From Prillingera fragicola (taxonomy: Eukaryota; Basidiomycota; Tremellomycetes; Trichosporonales; Trichosporonaceae): a stretch of 64,000 bases of DNA. Location: contig BEDY01000005.1 of the NCBI GenBank assembly GCA_002335605.1, positions 1,728,448 to 1,792,447 of the forward strand, in the 5' to 3' direction. A program made the position numbers and the translations under genes. The notes under the pieces were generated by a model. The model did not search any database and was not told where the DNA came from. It saw only the letters and a program-made list of their open reading frames with translations. This document shows, piece after piece, positions 8,626-18,762 of this stretch. The number at the start of each line of letters is the position of its first letter. The first letter of the stretch is position 1.

Positions 8626-11166
8626 ATGCCATCCTTCAGGGACGTCATGATGCCATTCAACCTCTTTACTCCGTCTCCTGCCGCCTCTCCCACCAGCGAC
8701 ACTGGTTCTATTGCCAGCAACACCCCAGCAAAGAGCGTTGCTCCCAGCGGCTCTACCACCCCAGTCAACAGCACCGACACCAGCCTCATCCCAGCCCCAC
8801 CCAACATCACGTTCAGCAACTGCACGCTCAACAATGCCCACTGTCTAAAACACCCACTCACTCCGCCAACGGACGGGGCCGAGTGTCTCTCCGGCGTTGC
8901 CACGCCCACAATGTATCCCACAATCCTTCCAACAGACACCGTGACAGAGCTGCAGCACACAGTCATCCGCCTCGAGGCCATTAACGCCGAACGCGCCGCC
9001 GCCGTCCGCACTCTTCGCGACGAAATCCGCGAACTCACAGTCAGCAACGTCAAGCTCGAGCTCGCCTCCCAGGGCGTCGGCACCTGGCAAGGCGCAATCT
9101 CGTCTAATGTATCTCCTGAGCCCACCCTCGACTGTTCAACCTTGCCTGCCAATACCGAGACTCTGCTGGACTCCCTCGTCGAGCTTGAGCCCACGGTCTC
9201 CAACCTGAATGACAACAGGTCTGCCTTTGAGTCTACTGGGAAGATGCAGTGTGACGAGCTACAGGCCAAAATTGACGCGGCGACGCTCCTGGCCAAGGAA
9301 GAAGCTGCCAAGGACGCCGAGGCCTGGTCCCACAAGGTTGTCACCGGTATCCTCGTCAAGCAGCGTGATGCTCTGCAGGAGAAATTCAAGGAGCTGCAGG
9401 TTGAGCTGGATGCACTCAAGGTTGAGCGGGATGAGCTCAAGGCCAAGCAGAGCAAGACCGCCCCAGAGACAGCTTCGCAAAAGCCCCTAGACACCGATAC
9501 TGGCAAGAAGGAGGTCAACAGCGAGCCGCCCAAGAAGAAGAAGAAGAAGGCCAAGAACTACTTCACCGTCAAGCTCGGTGACCCCATGCGTCCTCCCCTC
9601 GAACCAGTGGAGCAAGATGAGCCAGTGGAGATTGTCCAGGCCAGTACCCAGACAGAGGACATCAAACCTCCCAGCCCAGCGGAGACGGCCAAGATACCAA
9701 CTTCCGCCACGCCAAGTGCCACTAACGGTACCACCGGGTCGAAGACTGCCACGGACAACGGCAACGGGGACACCACCCCCTGGGAGCAGCTTCAAGCCGA
9801 GCATGTGGCGTTGAAGAAGGAGAACAAAGACATCAAGACTGCTCACGACAGCCTGGTTGAGCAGCACGACGCTCTGCACGACCGCCTCCAGGTCCTGAAG
9901 CAGGTGTGTAAAGACATGCAGCAAGAACACGAGCGCCTGGCGGAGGAGCGCGACGACTTCAAGACGCAGCGCGACGTGTTTGACCAAGACAGCCAGGACC
10001 TGGCCCAGGTCTGCAAAGACTTCAAGGTTGAGCGCGACCAGCTCAAGGCGACTGTCACGAAGCTCGCCCGTGAGATTGCCGACAGCAACCTTGGCGTCAA
10101 CCATGGCCGCTGCCACGCTACCGTGGAGCTTGAAACGCTCCAACAAAAGTACGACGTTCTCAAGCGCGAGGTCGACACTGGCAAAATGAATGTCGACAGC
10201 GCCAAGATATCGCAGACGTCTCTTGATGCCCTCCGCAAGACCCACCATGCGACTCTCAAGGAGCGCGACAACCTCAAGACTGCGCGTAACGCCCTCAAAA
10301 CCGAGCTGGGCGACATGAAACTCGCTGACACCGCTCACCGCAGGGAGCTCGCCACCGTCCGCTCAGAGCTCACTGCTCTCAAGAACAACACCAAGTCCTC
10401 GACGCTCGCCTGCAAGCACCTCAAAGCCGACCTCGAGAAGGCACGCCAGAAAATTGCCCTCAGCCAGGAGGAGCTCGCTGCCGCCAAGGCAACGCTCGAG
10501 TCCACCTCCACAGCTGCCGTCGACCAGCATGCACTCATCACTGAACGCGCCACCCTCGACGCTGAGATGAAAGAGTTCATGGTTGAGCGCAAACTCATCC
10601 TCGGTATCCAGAAGAGTCTCACCACTGAGCTTGAGCAGGCCCGCCAAGCCGCCGCCGTCATTCAGCAAGAGTTCGCCCTTGCCCAGGAGAAGATTGCCTC
10701 GCTCGAGGACGACGTTGACATTGCCGCCCTCGGCGGCAAGGGCAAGGTTAAGACCTTCAAGGGTCCCAAGAGCATTGAGATCAAAAAACTCAAAGGCGAT
10801 CTCGGCCGGATGCGCCAAGAGAAGAATGCCCTCGAGCGCAAAGCCGACCTGCGTGGTAAAGAGTCATTGGACAACACGAGTGTCGAGCCCGCCAAGGCTG
10901 TTGCTGCCGTGCCGACCCTCCCGCACAACCTCGCCGCCACGATCTCGCTCCTCGCCACCGAGTTTGACAACCTTGCGCCAACGATCTCGCGCCTCCGTGT
11001 CTCCCTCGACGAGGGCTGGACGCTGTACACCAACAGCGCCGAGGACAAGCTCGTCAACATTTCCATCAACGACGCGACCGACATTATCGGCGCCATGGAC
11101 CGCAATGGCAAGCGTGTGGGTGAGATCAAGGGTGCGCCCAAGAAAGGTGGCAAGGGTGAGCGCTGA
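8626..11166 (+). CDS. Large coiled-coil protein, 846 aa, function unknown
   Basis: Single uninterrupted exon. Residues 1 to about 80 are Ser/Thr/Pro/Asn-rich and probably disordered. Coiled coil with Leu/Glu/Lys heptads covers about 105-140 and 205-275. A Lys run (KKKKKKAK, about 302-309) precedes a Thr/Pro linker, then long coiled coils run from about 385 to 765 with recurrent VERD(E/Q)LKA-like units. The C-terminus (about 770-846) looks compact and ends in a Lys/Gly tail. No motor, kinase or membrane motif is visible. The ATG at 8626 has a pyrimidine-rich leader; the next in-frame ATGs (8647, 8650) are alternatives. A scaffold or filament role is a guess from shape only. Confidence 0.8.
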   Translation: MPSFRDVMMPFNLFTPSPAASPTSDTGSIASNTPAKSVAPSGSTTPVNSTDTSLIPAPPNITFSNCTLNNAHCLKHPLTPPTDGAECLSGVATPTMYPTILPTDTVTELQHTVIRLEAINAERAAAVRTLRDEIRELTVSNVKLELASQGVGTWQGAISSNVSPEPTLDCSTLPANTETLLDSLVELEPTVSNLNDNRSAFESTGKMQCDELQAKIDAATLLAKEEAAKDAEAWSHKVVTGILVKQRDALQEKFKELQVELDALKVERDELKAKQSKTAPETASQKPLDTDTGKKEVNSEPPKKKKKKAKNYFTVKLGDPMRPPLEPVEQDEPVEIVQASTQTEDIKPPSPAETAKIPTSATPSATNGTTGSKTATDNGNGDTTPWEQLQAEHVALKKENKDIKTAHDSLVEQHDALHDRLQVLKQVCKDMQQEHERLAEERDDFKTQRDVFDQDSQDLAQVCKDFKVERDQLKATVTKLAREIADSNLGVNHGRCHATVELETLQQKYDVLKREVDTGKMNVDSAKISQTSLDALRKTHHATLKERDNLKTARNALKTELGDMKLADTAHRRELATVRSELTALKNNTKSSTLACKHLKADLEKARQKIALSQEELAAAKATLESTSTAAVDQHALITERATLDAEMKEFMVERKLILGIQKSLTTELEQARQAAAVIQQEFALAQEKIASLEDDVDIAALGGKGKVKTFKGPKSIEIKKLKGDLGRMRQEKNALERKADLRGKESLDNTSVEPAKAVAAVPTLPHNLAATISLLATEFDNLAPTISRLRVSLDEGWTLYTNSAEDKLVNISINDATDIIGAMDRNGKRVGEIKGAPKKGGKGER

Positions 11167-11494
11167 GTGCGTGCATCGGTGAGGCGAAGACATAGCTTGA
11201 TGCATCCGCTCGCACCGCGGCACCCCCGCACTCTCTATTTCAATGGTTTCTGAGACCTGATATGCAAACGGGTAGGCCTTGCCATTACACTCGCACCCGA
11301 CTCCATCACTCCAATCCTCCCATCAGCCCTGCCTCAGACATGCCCGACAAGACTGCTTCGCCTACATGTATGCACATTCTGTCTCACCCATGTACATGTA
11401 CCTGTACCTCTCCGCCCTTGGAACTGCATGCTGTACCACCAGCCCTTCCACTGTCGAGCTCGAAGGTCCGGCCCCAGTTGCGGAGGCTGGCGCT
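11167..11494. other. Intergenic, no gene seen
   Basis: 3' flank of the coiled-coil gene. Contains a short alternating ACATGTA stretch near 11365-11405 but nothing I can call. Confidence 0.5.
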
Positions 11495-11620
11495 GGTGGC
11501 GACGGCGAGAATGGAAACGACTGAGCCCATGAGACCTGTCTCGATGCCCACACTGGTTGTGGCTGCTCGGACGCTGAGGTGGCGGCGCTGCTGGCCCAGG
11601 AGACGCTCTTGGAGGATTAA
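11495..11620 (+). pseudogene. WAH-HC family remnant 1 (C-terminal end, TGA in place of the motif Trp)
   Basis: Reads DGENGND-stop-AHETCLDAHTGCGC and on to QETLLED before TAA. This aligns with the C-terminus of the intact paralog at 12357 (GSDWAHEDCIMDHDGCGC). The motif Trp codon is TGA at 11522-11524. Only the tail of the last exon is recognisable. It is the leftmost trace of the tandem family. Confidence 0.7.
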
Positions 11621-11952
11621 TTTGCAATTAATTAATGGTCCGCCAGTATGTACATGGCTGCGTTCTGCCGATGACTGCACGGCCTAAATTGGGATTGTTG
11701 TAGTAGCTGCACTTGACTTCTGACATGTAAGGAGGTCAATCTCAAGTGCGCACCGGTATGTACCCCGCTGTCACGGGCTCCCATCACAGCCGGTCGCCGT
11801 GAACGATTTTCTCTCCGTCGTCTCACCCCTGTAAATAAGCTAAACAGTATATGATGTGCTCTTTGAAAAAAATGGTCATGAGTTCTGGCCCTTCGGTTGA
11901 CGGTAAACACCAACAGCACAAGGTGTTGGGCTGGCTTTAGGGTCTGGTCTGA

Positions 11953-12102
11953 GAGAGCCACCAGAAGCATGGAGAAATGGGTGAAGACTGGGCTCACGAG
12001 CGCTGCATTGAGGAGCACGACGGTTGCGGGTGCTCCGACGAGGTGATGGCTGTTCTGCTGGCTGACGGTGTGAACCTTGACTCAACACGCTGTGTACTGT
12101 AG
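11953..12102 (+). pseudogene. WAH-HC family remnant 2 (C-terminal 49 residues)
   Basis: Open frame with SHQKHGEMGEDWAHERCIEE, then HDGCGCSDEVMAVLLADG, ending TAG at 12100-12102. A stop directly precedes it, and exons 1-4 are absent. It is closest to the paralog at 12357, which has KKHGGNGSDWAHEDC and CGCSAEEVMALFA. Confidence 0.75.
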
Positions 12103-12356
12103 GGTGGAATGCTATTATGAGCTTTGATAGTGTTCTTTACAGTAACTGGTAAGAGATACTGACCCAGGTCGACAACGCATGAGACGCACTCGATGCAACG
12201 GAGGCAGTCGGTGCCGCCGCGCACACACCTCCACCCGTCCTTCCATGTTGATCTTCCGCTGAGCGTTCTCCAACACATTACATTTCAACAATTCCTCTCA
12301 CTACCCCCCTGGGTTTTCATTTTACCCGCCTCCAGCATTGTGGCCCCAACATCAAG

Positions 12357-13542
12357 ATGTCCTTCAACTACGGCTACTCGGATCCTCGGGGCCAGCTTAA
12401 CGCTCTGACCATTGGTGGCAACACGGTCGATTTCAAAACGCTACCTCTGACCACTGGGCACTTTGAGCAGCGAGACACAACATTGAACGAGGCTCTTTGG
12501 GACCGCATCCCCACTGACCTGGATTACCAAGGCATTGTCAACGCCGTCAGCATCATGGCACTGGAGCAAGAACGGTGAGCCCACAATCACTGAAGGGGGT
12601 GTATTGGCTGACAGTTGGATGCAGTTGTCTGCGACGGTATTTTGTGAGCCGCCCTGGCCTTGGCAACTACATGCATCTGCCTAAGCTTGTGCCCCAATAC
12701 GAGAGCATTATGGCCTGCGGTGACCTCCACAACCTATTCATTATCCAGGACCTGCTCCACCAAAGTGGCATTCGTCACCCGTCGCTGGATATCACACTCA
12801 GCGCCCGCCGCAAGCGCGGCGCCGTTCTTCCAGTTTCTGAAGTGGTCCAGCGCATGACAGCGGGAAAGGAGAGGGGCAACAAGTTAGTCTGGCGGTTGGA
12901 TTGATAATTGCTGACAATAGATCGTTCAAGGCAGGCAAATATCTGGATGCACTTGATGCGTACTATCTCGCCATTCTCAACATTTATCCCTGGACGAACA
13001 CCCCTTGCTTGTTCAGTGCCACTGAAGCCTTTCAATACGGCGTTGCCCAACTGTGAGTAGCGGAGCGGGTTTTCAATCGGATGTACTTACCCGTCCCCAA
13101 AGGCATGGTGCGATATGGTCCAACATTGCCACCACGCTCAAGAAGCATGCCGATACCACCACCGACAAGATTTGGTTTACGCTGTCTGTCAACGTCGCTG
13201 GGCAACTCTGCTCTCACCGGTTCATCTCTCGGCGCATTCTGGCCAAAGCCTTCAAGCGTGAGCAGCCCATTCCCCTAGGATTCTGATTCTCCGGCAGACT
13301 GTACCCTCGATCCAGAAAACTCGGTTCTCTGCCAGTTCAGTAACCTGGACGATACGCGAGCGTCTGAGGCTTCACACATTGAACGACTGTACAAGCTTAT
13401 CAGTGCCAGTGATAAGAAACATGGGGGTAACGGCAGTGACTGGGCTCATGAGGACTGCATCATGGATCATGACGGTTGCGGTTGCTCCGCGGAGGAGGTG
13501 ATGGCGTTGTTTGCCAAGGAGTCGGCTGGTTTGCAGAGATGA
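12357..13542 (+). CDS. WAH-HC family protein A, function unknown (335 aa)
   Basis: First intact member of an unrecognised family tandemly expanded here. Exons 12357-12574, 12625-12882, 12921-13052, 13103-13257 and 13298-13542; introns 50, 38, 50 and 40 nt, phases 2-2-2-1, identical in all intact copies. Family landmarks are the exon 1 LPLTTGHFEQRDTTLNEALW, the exon 3 YPWTNTPCLFSATEAFQYG-VAQL, the exon 4 RRILAKAFK, and the C-terminal WAHEDCIMDHDGCGC (H-x2-C-x3-H-x2-C-x-C), a plausible metal-binding knuckle. There is no signal peptide, membrane segment or known domain. The ATG at 12357 follows a CT/AC-rich leader. Remnants flank it on both sides (11953 and 13772). Confidence 0.85.
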
Positions 13543-13771
13543 AGCGGGTGATGATGCGGAGAGACATGATGGGTCGAGGTTGCTCCAGAGAATGTCATCT
13601 ATGCATGCCATCACACATACAGTACATGGGGGAATGGAGTCGGACATGAGCCCATGTCCGTGGACGCCTCCACCAGTCACCAGTTGGATGGTTTGGCTCT
13701 GTCCCTCTCATCACACTGCTCATTCTTCATCAGTCAACCGCGTCTGCTCCTCGCTCCAAATACAAGTTGTC

Positions 13772-13840
13772 ATGCCACTCGTGGACTACGGCTCATGGGA
13801 TCCACGTTCCCAGCTCCCTGCAGCCAACGAACGTGTATGA
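13772..13840 (+). pseudogene. WAH-HC family remnant 3 (N-terminal 22 residues)
   Basis: MPLVDYGSWDPRSQLPAANE followed by two residues and TGA. It matches the start of paralog A (MSFNYGYSDPRGQLNAL), and the similarity is visible at the DNA level. The rest of the gene is missing; the GST gene lies immediately downstream in the opposite orientation. Confidence 0.55.
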
Positions 13841-13875
13841 TACATTATCAATACCTATCGAAACAAATCTGCCCA

Positions 13876-14802
13876 TTAGGCAGTAGCAGCGTCTGGCGCA
13901 GCGACGGCAGCCTTCTTCTGTCCCTCCTCCTCGCTCTTGAGCCTCTCCTCTCCACGCTTGTAAGCAGGGCGGGCGTGCACCTTGTCGACCCAGGCGGCAC
14001 ATTTTGGCGCGAGCTGGAGGGCCGCGTCGCGACCGCTGCCGATCGAGCCGAGGGGGAAGATCATCATAAACTGGTCCGTCAGCTGTTGCACTGCCGAGTC
14101 CCACTCACGTCACCCTCGCCATACTCTTCCGAGCCGGTAAAGTTTGAGTGCGTCTCGAGGAACGTCTCGGTCTCGGTGAGCATGTTGCTGACGTTGCCGT
14201 TCGCCATGCCAATGTACCAGCTGGCAAACTTGTTGATGACGGGCGAGATGAGCATACCGGCGACGCCCCTAGTAGCGATCTCGGATGCGCGTTTGATGGT
14301 GAAAGCCGGCTGGAGGAAGAGCATGAGCGAGCCCTCGGCAAAGTGGGACCAGTGCACGCTGTCCTGAGAGGCCGTCTTTTCGAGGCCGGGGGCAGAGAAC
14401 TGCGTCAGGAGCAGGTGGACAATGGCGCCGGATTCGGTGTAGAGCTTGCCGTCGACGACGAGCGCGGGAGCCTAAGACCGTTAGTGGGTGCGGGATGCGG
14501 GGTGGACCCACCTTGCCTAGCGGGTTGATTTTCTTGAGCGACTCTGGAGCGAGGCCGATCGATGTGCGGTAGTGCACGACGACCTCGTACTTGAGTCCCA
14601 GCTCTTCGAGCAGCCAAAAGATGCGGGACGAGCGGGACTGGTTCAAGTGGTGAAGAACAATCTTGGGCTGACTGCCATCAGAGCTGCTGACGCCTGCTGA
14701 CGCGGTGGTGGTTGGGAGTGGTGCTCCTGCTGTGGGTACAGGTGTGGGTCCAAAGTTGCCACCTGTTGTAGTCGGAGGAGGGATGGTGTCGGTGGATGCC
14801 AT
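13876..14802 (-). CDS. Glutathione S-transferase (Gtt1-like)
   Basis: Soluble thiol transferase. Exons 14802-14512, 14471-14109 and 14070-13876; introns 40 and 38 nt; 282 aa. A 48-residue Ser/Thr/Pro extension precedes the thioredoxin-fold domain, which starts PKIVLHHLNQSRSSRIFWLL and continues through EELGLKYEVVVHYR and the turn APALVVDGKLYTESGAIVHL, which holds the Glu-Ser glutathione contact. The helical C-terminal domain includes FMMIFPLGSIGSG. The last residues are Ala/Lys-rich. An acceptor inside CAACAG would give a 26-nt intron, which I judged too short. The N-terminal extension might be a leader; no clear targeting sequence is visible. Confidence 0.88.
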
Positions 14803-15523
14803 TGTGGTGAGTGAGTGTAGATGGTGAAATGCGCGGAAGAGGGTCCAGGTGGTGGATGTTGTCAAAGAGGGAAGAGAGTTGGGAAGAGAGAATGCTGGGG
14901 CTTTAAAAGACAAGGTTTGTGAGAGAAATGAGGTGAATGACGGGCTGAATGAAACACCAGACGGCGCGTCATGACCGCCACCCAGACACGGACAAGTGGG
15001 TCCATGTCCGTGAGAGGGAATTACGTAAGTGAATCTATGGTGGCGAGTGGGCGAAGTTAGGTGAAGACATGTGCATAGAACAGCAATGCATTGGGACCTA
15101 GAGGACTGAGCCGATGGAAAGGTGTGCATCAGAGCGCTCAGAACCGCCTCAGTTGTGATCTTTGACCGGATGACTTGTCCGTGTCAAGGACAACTCACTT
15201 CGATCTCAGGTAGTTGTCTCTCAAACAGCTTGCCATGAGAGGCGCTCTCGGTAGTCAACTCATCTGTACGCCTATGAGCATCCTCAGATTTGTCATAACT
15301 CTTTCATTCCCAGAGAATAGAGAGAGAACTGTCCAGAGTCGCCAGAAATGTTCAGAGTGTTGGGAGATCGCTGCCACTCAAAGTCACCTCCACCAGCATG
15401 AGCATGAATGATGACAAGAGTTACACACAAACACCCAACGGCTGTTACCACCGAACACCTCCCCTATCCTCACAGCATCCCTACTCCTCCCACTGACTCT
15501 ATCCCACACCACGACCCCCTCCA
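14803..15523. other. Divergent intergenic region, GST / WAH-HC B
   Basis: 721 bp between two divergent starts, with CT-rich leaders on both sides. No binding-site cluster or gene could be supported. Confidence 0.5.
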
Positions 15524-16696
15524 ATGACACACACCATGCCCGAATATGACCCAGTCGAAGAGCTCTGCTTTGCCACAACCGGCGGTGAGGACGCCGCCCT
15601 CAAGCGCCTCCCCCTGTCCAAGCAACACTACACCCAGGCCGACACGTTACTCAACCGCTCCCTCTGGGCACTCGTCCCGGCTCAACTCCCCACCCCAAAG
15701 CTGCTCTCCCACGCAAACATCAAGACGCGTGAACTCAAGGCGTGCGTCCCCGCTTTGTCACGGAGCTGATGGCAGGTGCACGGGCGAGTTCATGTCCGCC
15801 TCTGGCCCAGCGGTCGCCATTCCGTTCGAACCACTCGTCCTCGCCCACCAAGATGCCCACAATGCCCAGCGCCTGTACGACCTGCATACCCTCGCCAGCC
15901 TCCTCCCCAAGACCAGTAGTGGGCTGAATGTCGCCGCGGTCCTAGGCGGCCGCAAGGCGCGTGGCACCGTCGAGGCCCTGCCAAAGCTCGTGGCTAGGCT
16001 CGAGAAGCGCAAGGAGGTGGGGAACCGGTAAGCCCTGCCGTGCTGCCTCACATTTCAGAATTCTAATGAGCAGTCACGTTGCTGCGGGCCACTACCTCGC
16101 GGCTCTCGATGTCTACTGCCGCGCTATCATGGACATGTACCCGTGGATCAACAGCCCGTGCGTGTTCACCGCCGAGGACGTGTTCGGATACGGTCTTGCC
16201 CAGCTGTAAGTTGCAGCACCTATCACTTCTTGCCATTTTGCACCTCGACCCAGCTTACGCATACCCAGCCACTGCGCGCTCTGGTCCAACGTAATGGTCG
16301 TGGCAGCCAAGCAAGCCACAGTGGGCAAAGCAAGCACTCCGAGCTGGTCCCTCCTCTCCGCGCGCGTGGCGTACGGGCTGCGCGAGACGCGCTTCATCCC
16401 TCGCCGCCAACTCGCCAAGGCTTACAAGCGTGCGTCCACCTCGTGCCTGTAAACTGACAGCAGACTCGGCCGAGGTCGTTCCCAAAATCCAGCATGCGAC
16501 GATTCAAGAGCCCTGGGTCCGCCACCTGGCCTTTACGGACCGGAGCGAGCGCGCCCGCGTGTCGGCGCACGTTGGGCGGCTCGTCGCTGCGTCCGACGCG
16601 TGCGGCGGGGAGGGGTGGGCGCATGCCGAGTGTGTGGTTGAGCATTCGGGGTGTGGATGTCGGTATGCTGCTGTTCGTGCTGTTGTTGCAGCTTGA
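15524..16696 (+). CDS. WAH-HC family protein B, function unknown (331 aa)
   Basis: Same architecture as copy A. Exons 15524-15741, 15776-16027, 16074-16205, 16269-16429 and 16464-16696; introns 34, 46, 63 and 34 nt. Landmarks: LPLSKQHYTQADTLLNRSLW in exon 1, MYPWINSPCVFTAEDVFGYG-LAQL in exon 3 (132 nt), RRQLAKAYK in exon 4, and the C-terminal WAHAECVVEHSGCGC with all His/Cys positions kept. The start could also be the in-frame ATG at 15536 (MPEYDP). The exon 2 region is only loosely similar between copies, which suggests a fast-evolving middle. Function unknown. Confidence 0.85.
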
Positions 16697-17148
16697 GGGT
16701 GGTTCCCTTGAGGATACATTCAGGAAGCGAGAGGTATTCATCATGAGCGCAGGAGTTCGACAGTGACAAAAGGAGCCAAAGATGTAGCTTCGGCCAAGGA
16801 TATCCAGCTGGGAGTCTACCTGGTACCCCTATCATGCGAATACACTATTGCGAGCGCGCGAGCGTATACTGACAGCGAGCGCACACATGAGTAGGGCGCG
16901 CCAACTCTGACAAACCTTCGATCCCAGTCTTCGTCGTCAGGCTCCAACTCCCCATGCATCATGGCACTATCCCATTGGCGTTCTCACACGCTAAAGCATG
17001 CTTGGCATCGTCAACAACGTCGACTATGATGATGGTGGTGGTGGTGTTGGCGGTGGTGCCTTTGCGCGTCCAAAACGTCATCACCCAGGGCAAGCCACTG
17101 ACCCCAATCTCGGCCTGTCCCTCGACGCGGTGTATGCTAACTTTGAGG

Positions 17149-17646
17149 TCACAGAGTAGTATCATTCATACAGAGCACGCTGTGGTTTGCTTTGTGCGCC
17201 GACAGATGTAACAAAAGCACTGCAACCAGAAGCGGCATGACGGCCACGACGCTTGCCACCCACCCACCCACATTCCCCAACTCCACGGGCTCTGATAACC
17301 ACATGGTTCCTGGCATCCTGACCACATGTTTCCGCTGCTCTCCCGGCCCTCCCACCCAAGCATGCAGGTAAGGGAAGCAAGGAACAAGGATACAGAGTAC
17401 CAAGACAAAGGCTCCAAGGAGGGTCGTACTCTTCTCGCGCCGTCGAGCTCGGCGGATGGTGGAGCAGACTGTGGAATATGTCACGCAGCAAGCCGAGATC
17501 TGTGACGTCAGAACGAGAACAACAACAACGAGCAGCTCTTGCCATCTCGCAGCAGCAACCAGTGGCGACACAGTGTCCATGGCCATCAGTTGTGCTGGGT
17601 ATGATTCATTGCACAGCTGCATCGATGGCTTGCGATTATGCGTCAC
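17149..17646 (-). CDS. Possible small membrane protein (low confidence)
   Basis: A 165-codon minus-strand frame with three hydrophobic stretches: ELLVVVVLVLTSQISACCV, TTLLGAFVLVLCILVPCF and VASVVAVMPLLVAVLLLHL, separated by basic segments such as RRARRREK. This pattern is unlike most chance frames here. No homolog is recognised, codon usage is not convincing and no promoter was found. It may be chance. Confidence 0.3.
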   Translation of the reverse strand: MTHNRKPSMQLCNESYPAQLMAMDTVSPLVAAARWQELLVVVVLVLTSQISACCVTYSTVCSTIRRARRREKSTTLLGAFVLVLCILVPCFPYLHAWVGGPGEQRKHVVRMPGTMWLSEPVELGNVGGWVASVVAVMPLLVAVLLLHLSAHKANHSVLCMNDTTL

Positions 17647-17683
17647 AGAGCGTCACACCGAGGCTCCACCAACACAAAGCACA

Positions 17684-17689
17684 TATAAG
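17684..17689 (+). promoter_or_regulatory. TATA box for the Arg-rich small gene
   Basis: TATAAG 116 bp upstream of the ATG at 17800, followed by a C/A-rich leader without any other ATG. The position fits transcription starting near 17715. Confidence 0.45.
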
Positions 17690-17799
17690 GTCAGCTCGCC
17701 AAACGTCCTTTTCTCAGCATCCTCAACAGCAACGACAAGCAAAGCCCATTTGCCACTCACACAACCACAACCCAACCACCCCACGCAAACCCACAAACA

Positions 17800-17988
17800 A
17801 TGCCTCTCTTCCGCCGCGCCCACCGCACCCCAGCCCAGGTCGTCGCTCCCCGCCGCCGGCCGATGTTTGGCCGCCGCCGCCACCACCACACCACCCCGCC
17901 CACGCCCGCTACGCGTACCGTTGTCGCTGCGGGCCACCACCCGTTTGCCGCTCTGCGCAGGGTGTTCAGTCGTCGTCGTCGCATCTAG
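17800..17988 (+). CDS. Small Arg/His-rich basic protein (62 aa)
   Basis: Single-exon 62-residue protein. It has three basic blocks (RRRPMFGRRRHHH near residue 18, FAALRRVFSRRRR at the C-terminus, and FRRAHR at the N-terminus) separated by Thr/Pro/Ala. The first ATG after a TATA box, its CA-rich leader and an A-rich context (AAACA before ATG) support expression. Very small basic proteins of this style occur in basidiomycete genomes, but I cannot name a family. Nucleic-acid binding is a guess from charge only. Confidence 0.5.
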   Translation: MPLFRRAHRTPAQVVAPRRRPMFGRRRHHHTTPPTPATRTVVAAGHHPFAALRRVFSRRRRI

Positions 17989-18762
17989 ACCGTGCGGGCT
18001 TAGGAGAATGGATCATAGATTCGGCCAACTAGTGAGTTTGCTGTGGTGTGCCTTGGTAGTGGCGCTGGCTGACCTCGTTAGTAAACACCGCCACCGATGA
18101 GAGATGCGGTGGTGTGAGGGGATTGAACGTCAGAAGCGTAGATGAGAATGACAAGTAGCAGACGTTATGAATAGCCATGTTGAACGAGTCTGGCCGTGCA
18201 CGCAAGATGTCAGAAGCCATGTTCTGTCCCAAGGAGAGAAGAGACGTGCTAATCGCTGATTTGTGTTCCGAAGCTAATCCGAGTGTAGACGGATGCTAAT
18301 GGCCGTGCCTGGAAAGCATTAGGGAAGCCGAGCACGTGTGTAAGTGGGTACCAAAGTTGTGGGAACATTGAACCATGCCGAGCTGCAGAGGATGCTGCTT
18401 CTGATCCTGCTGCACGAGATTGTGTTGAGCGAGGTGACAGAGAGCTGAGACATTGCAGCATTGACATGCATGTTGATGGCACACACCTTGCCATTGTGGT
18501 GAGGGATGGAGTGTCCGGCTCCGAGGTCGGTCGCTGTCTTGTCCCGAAATAAACCACCACTTGCGACTATTGACACTGCTTCCCGTTCTTCATCTTGCAC
18601 CATTTGTACACCATCTCATCTTCTTCACTCTTCGGCTCACTTTCACTCCCTTCTCACTGTCAGCAACACATACTCATTACCTCGGCACTCATCACTCGTT
18701 TGGCACATTCCCCGCTGGCTCCACTCAGTCCACGCAGGCTGAAGCCCGCTCGCACTGCCTCA
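17989..18762. other. Intergenic, no gene seen
   Basis: Between the Arg-rich gene and the disordered protein at 18763. The last 200 bases are a CT-rich leader-like stretch. No gene or repeat is supported. Confidence 0.5.

Noticed and set aside
8409..9554. 381-codon minus-strand frame opposite the coiled-coil gene
   Set aside because: Ser/Leu-rich mirror of a C-rich coding strand; the plus-strand coiled-coil protein explains the open frame.
9487..10338. 283-codon minus-strand frame rich in Leu/Val
   Set aside because: Antisense of the coiled-coil repeats (Leu from Lys/Glu codons); no independent promoter or domain.
14083..14108. A 26-nt intron in the GST gene
   Set aside because: Another acceptor 12 nt further with a CTGAC branch gives a 38-nt intron in frame and fits the local intron sizes.
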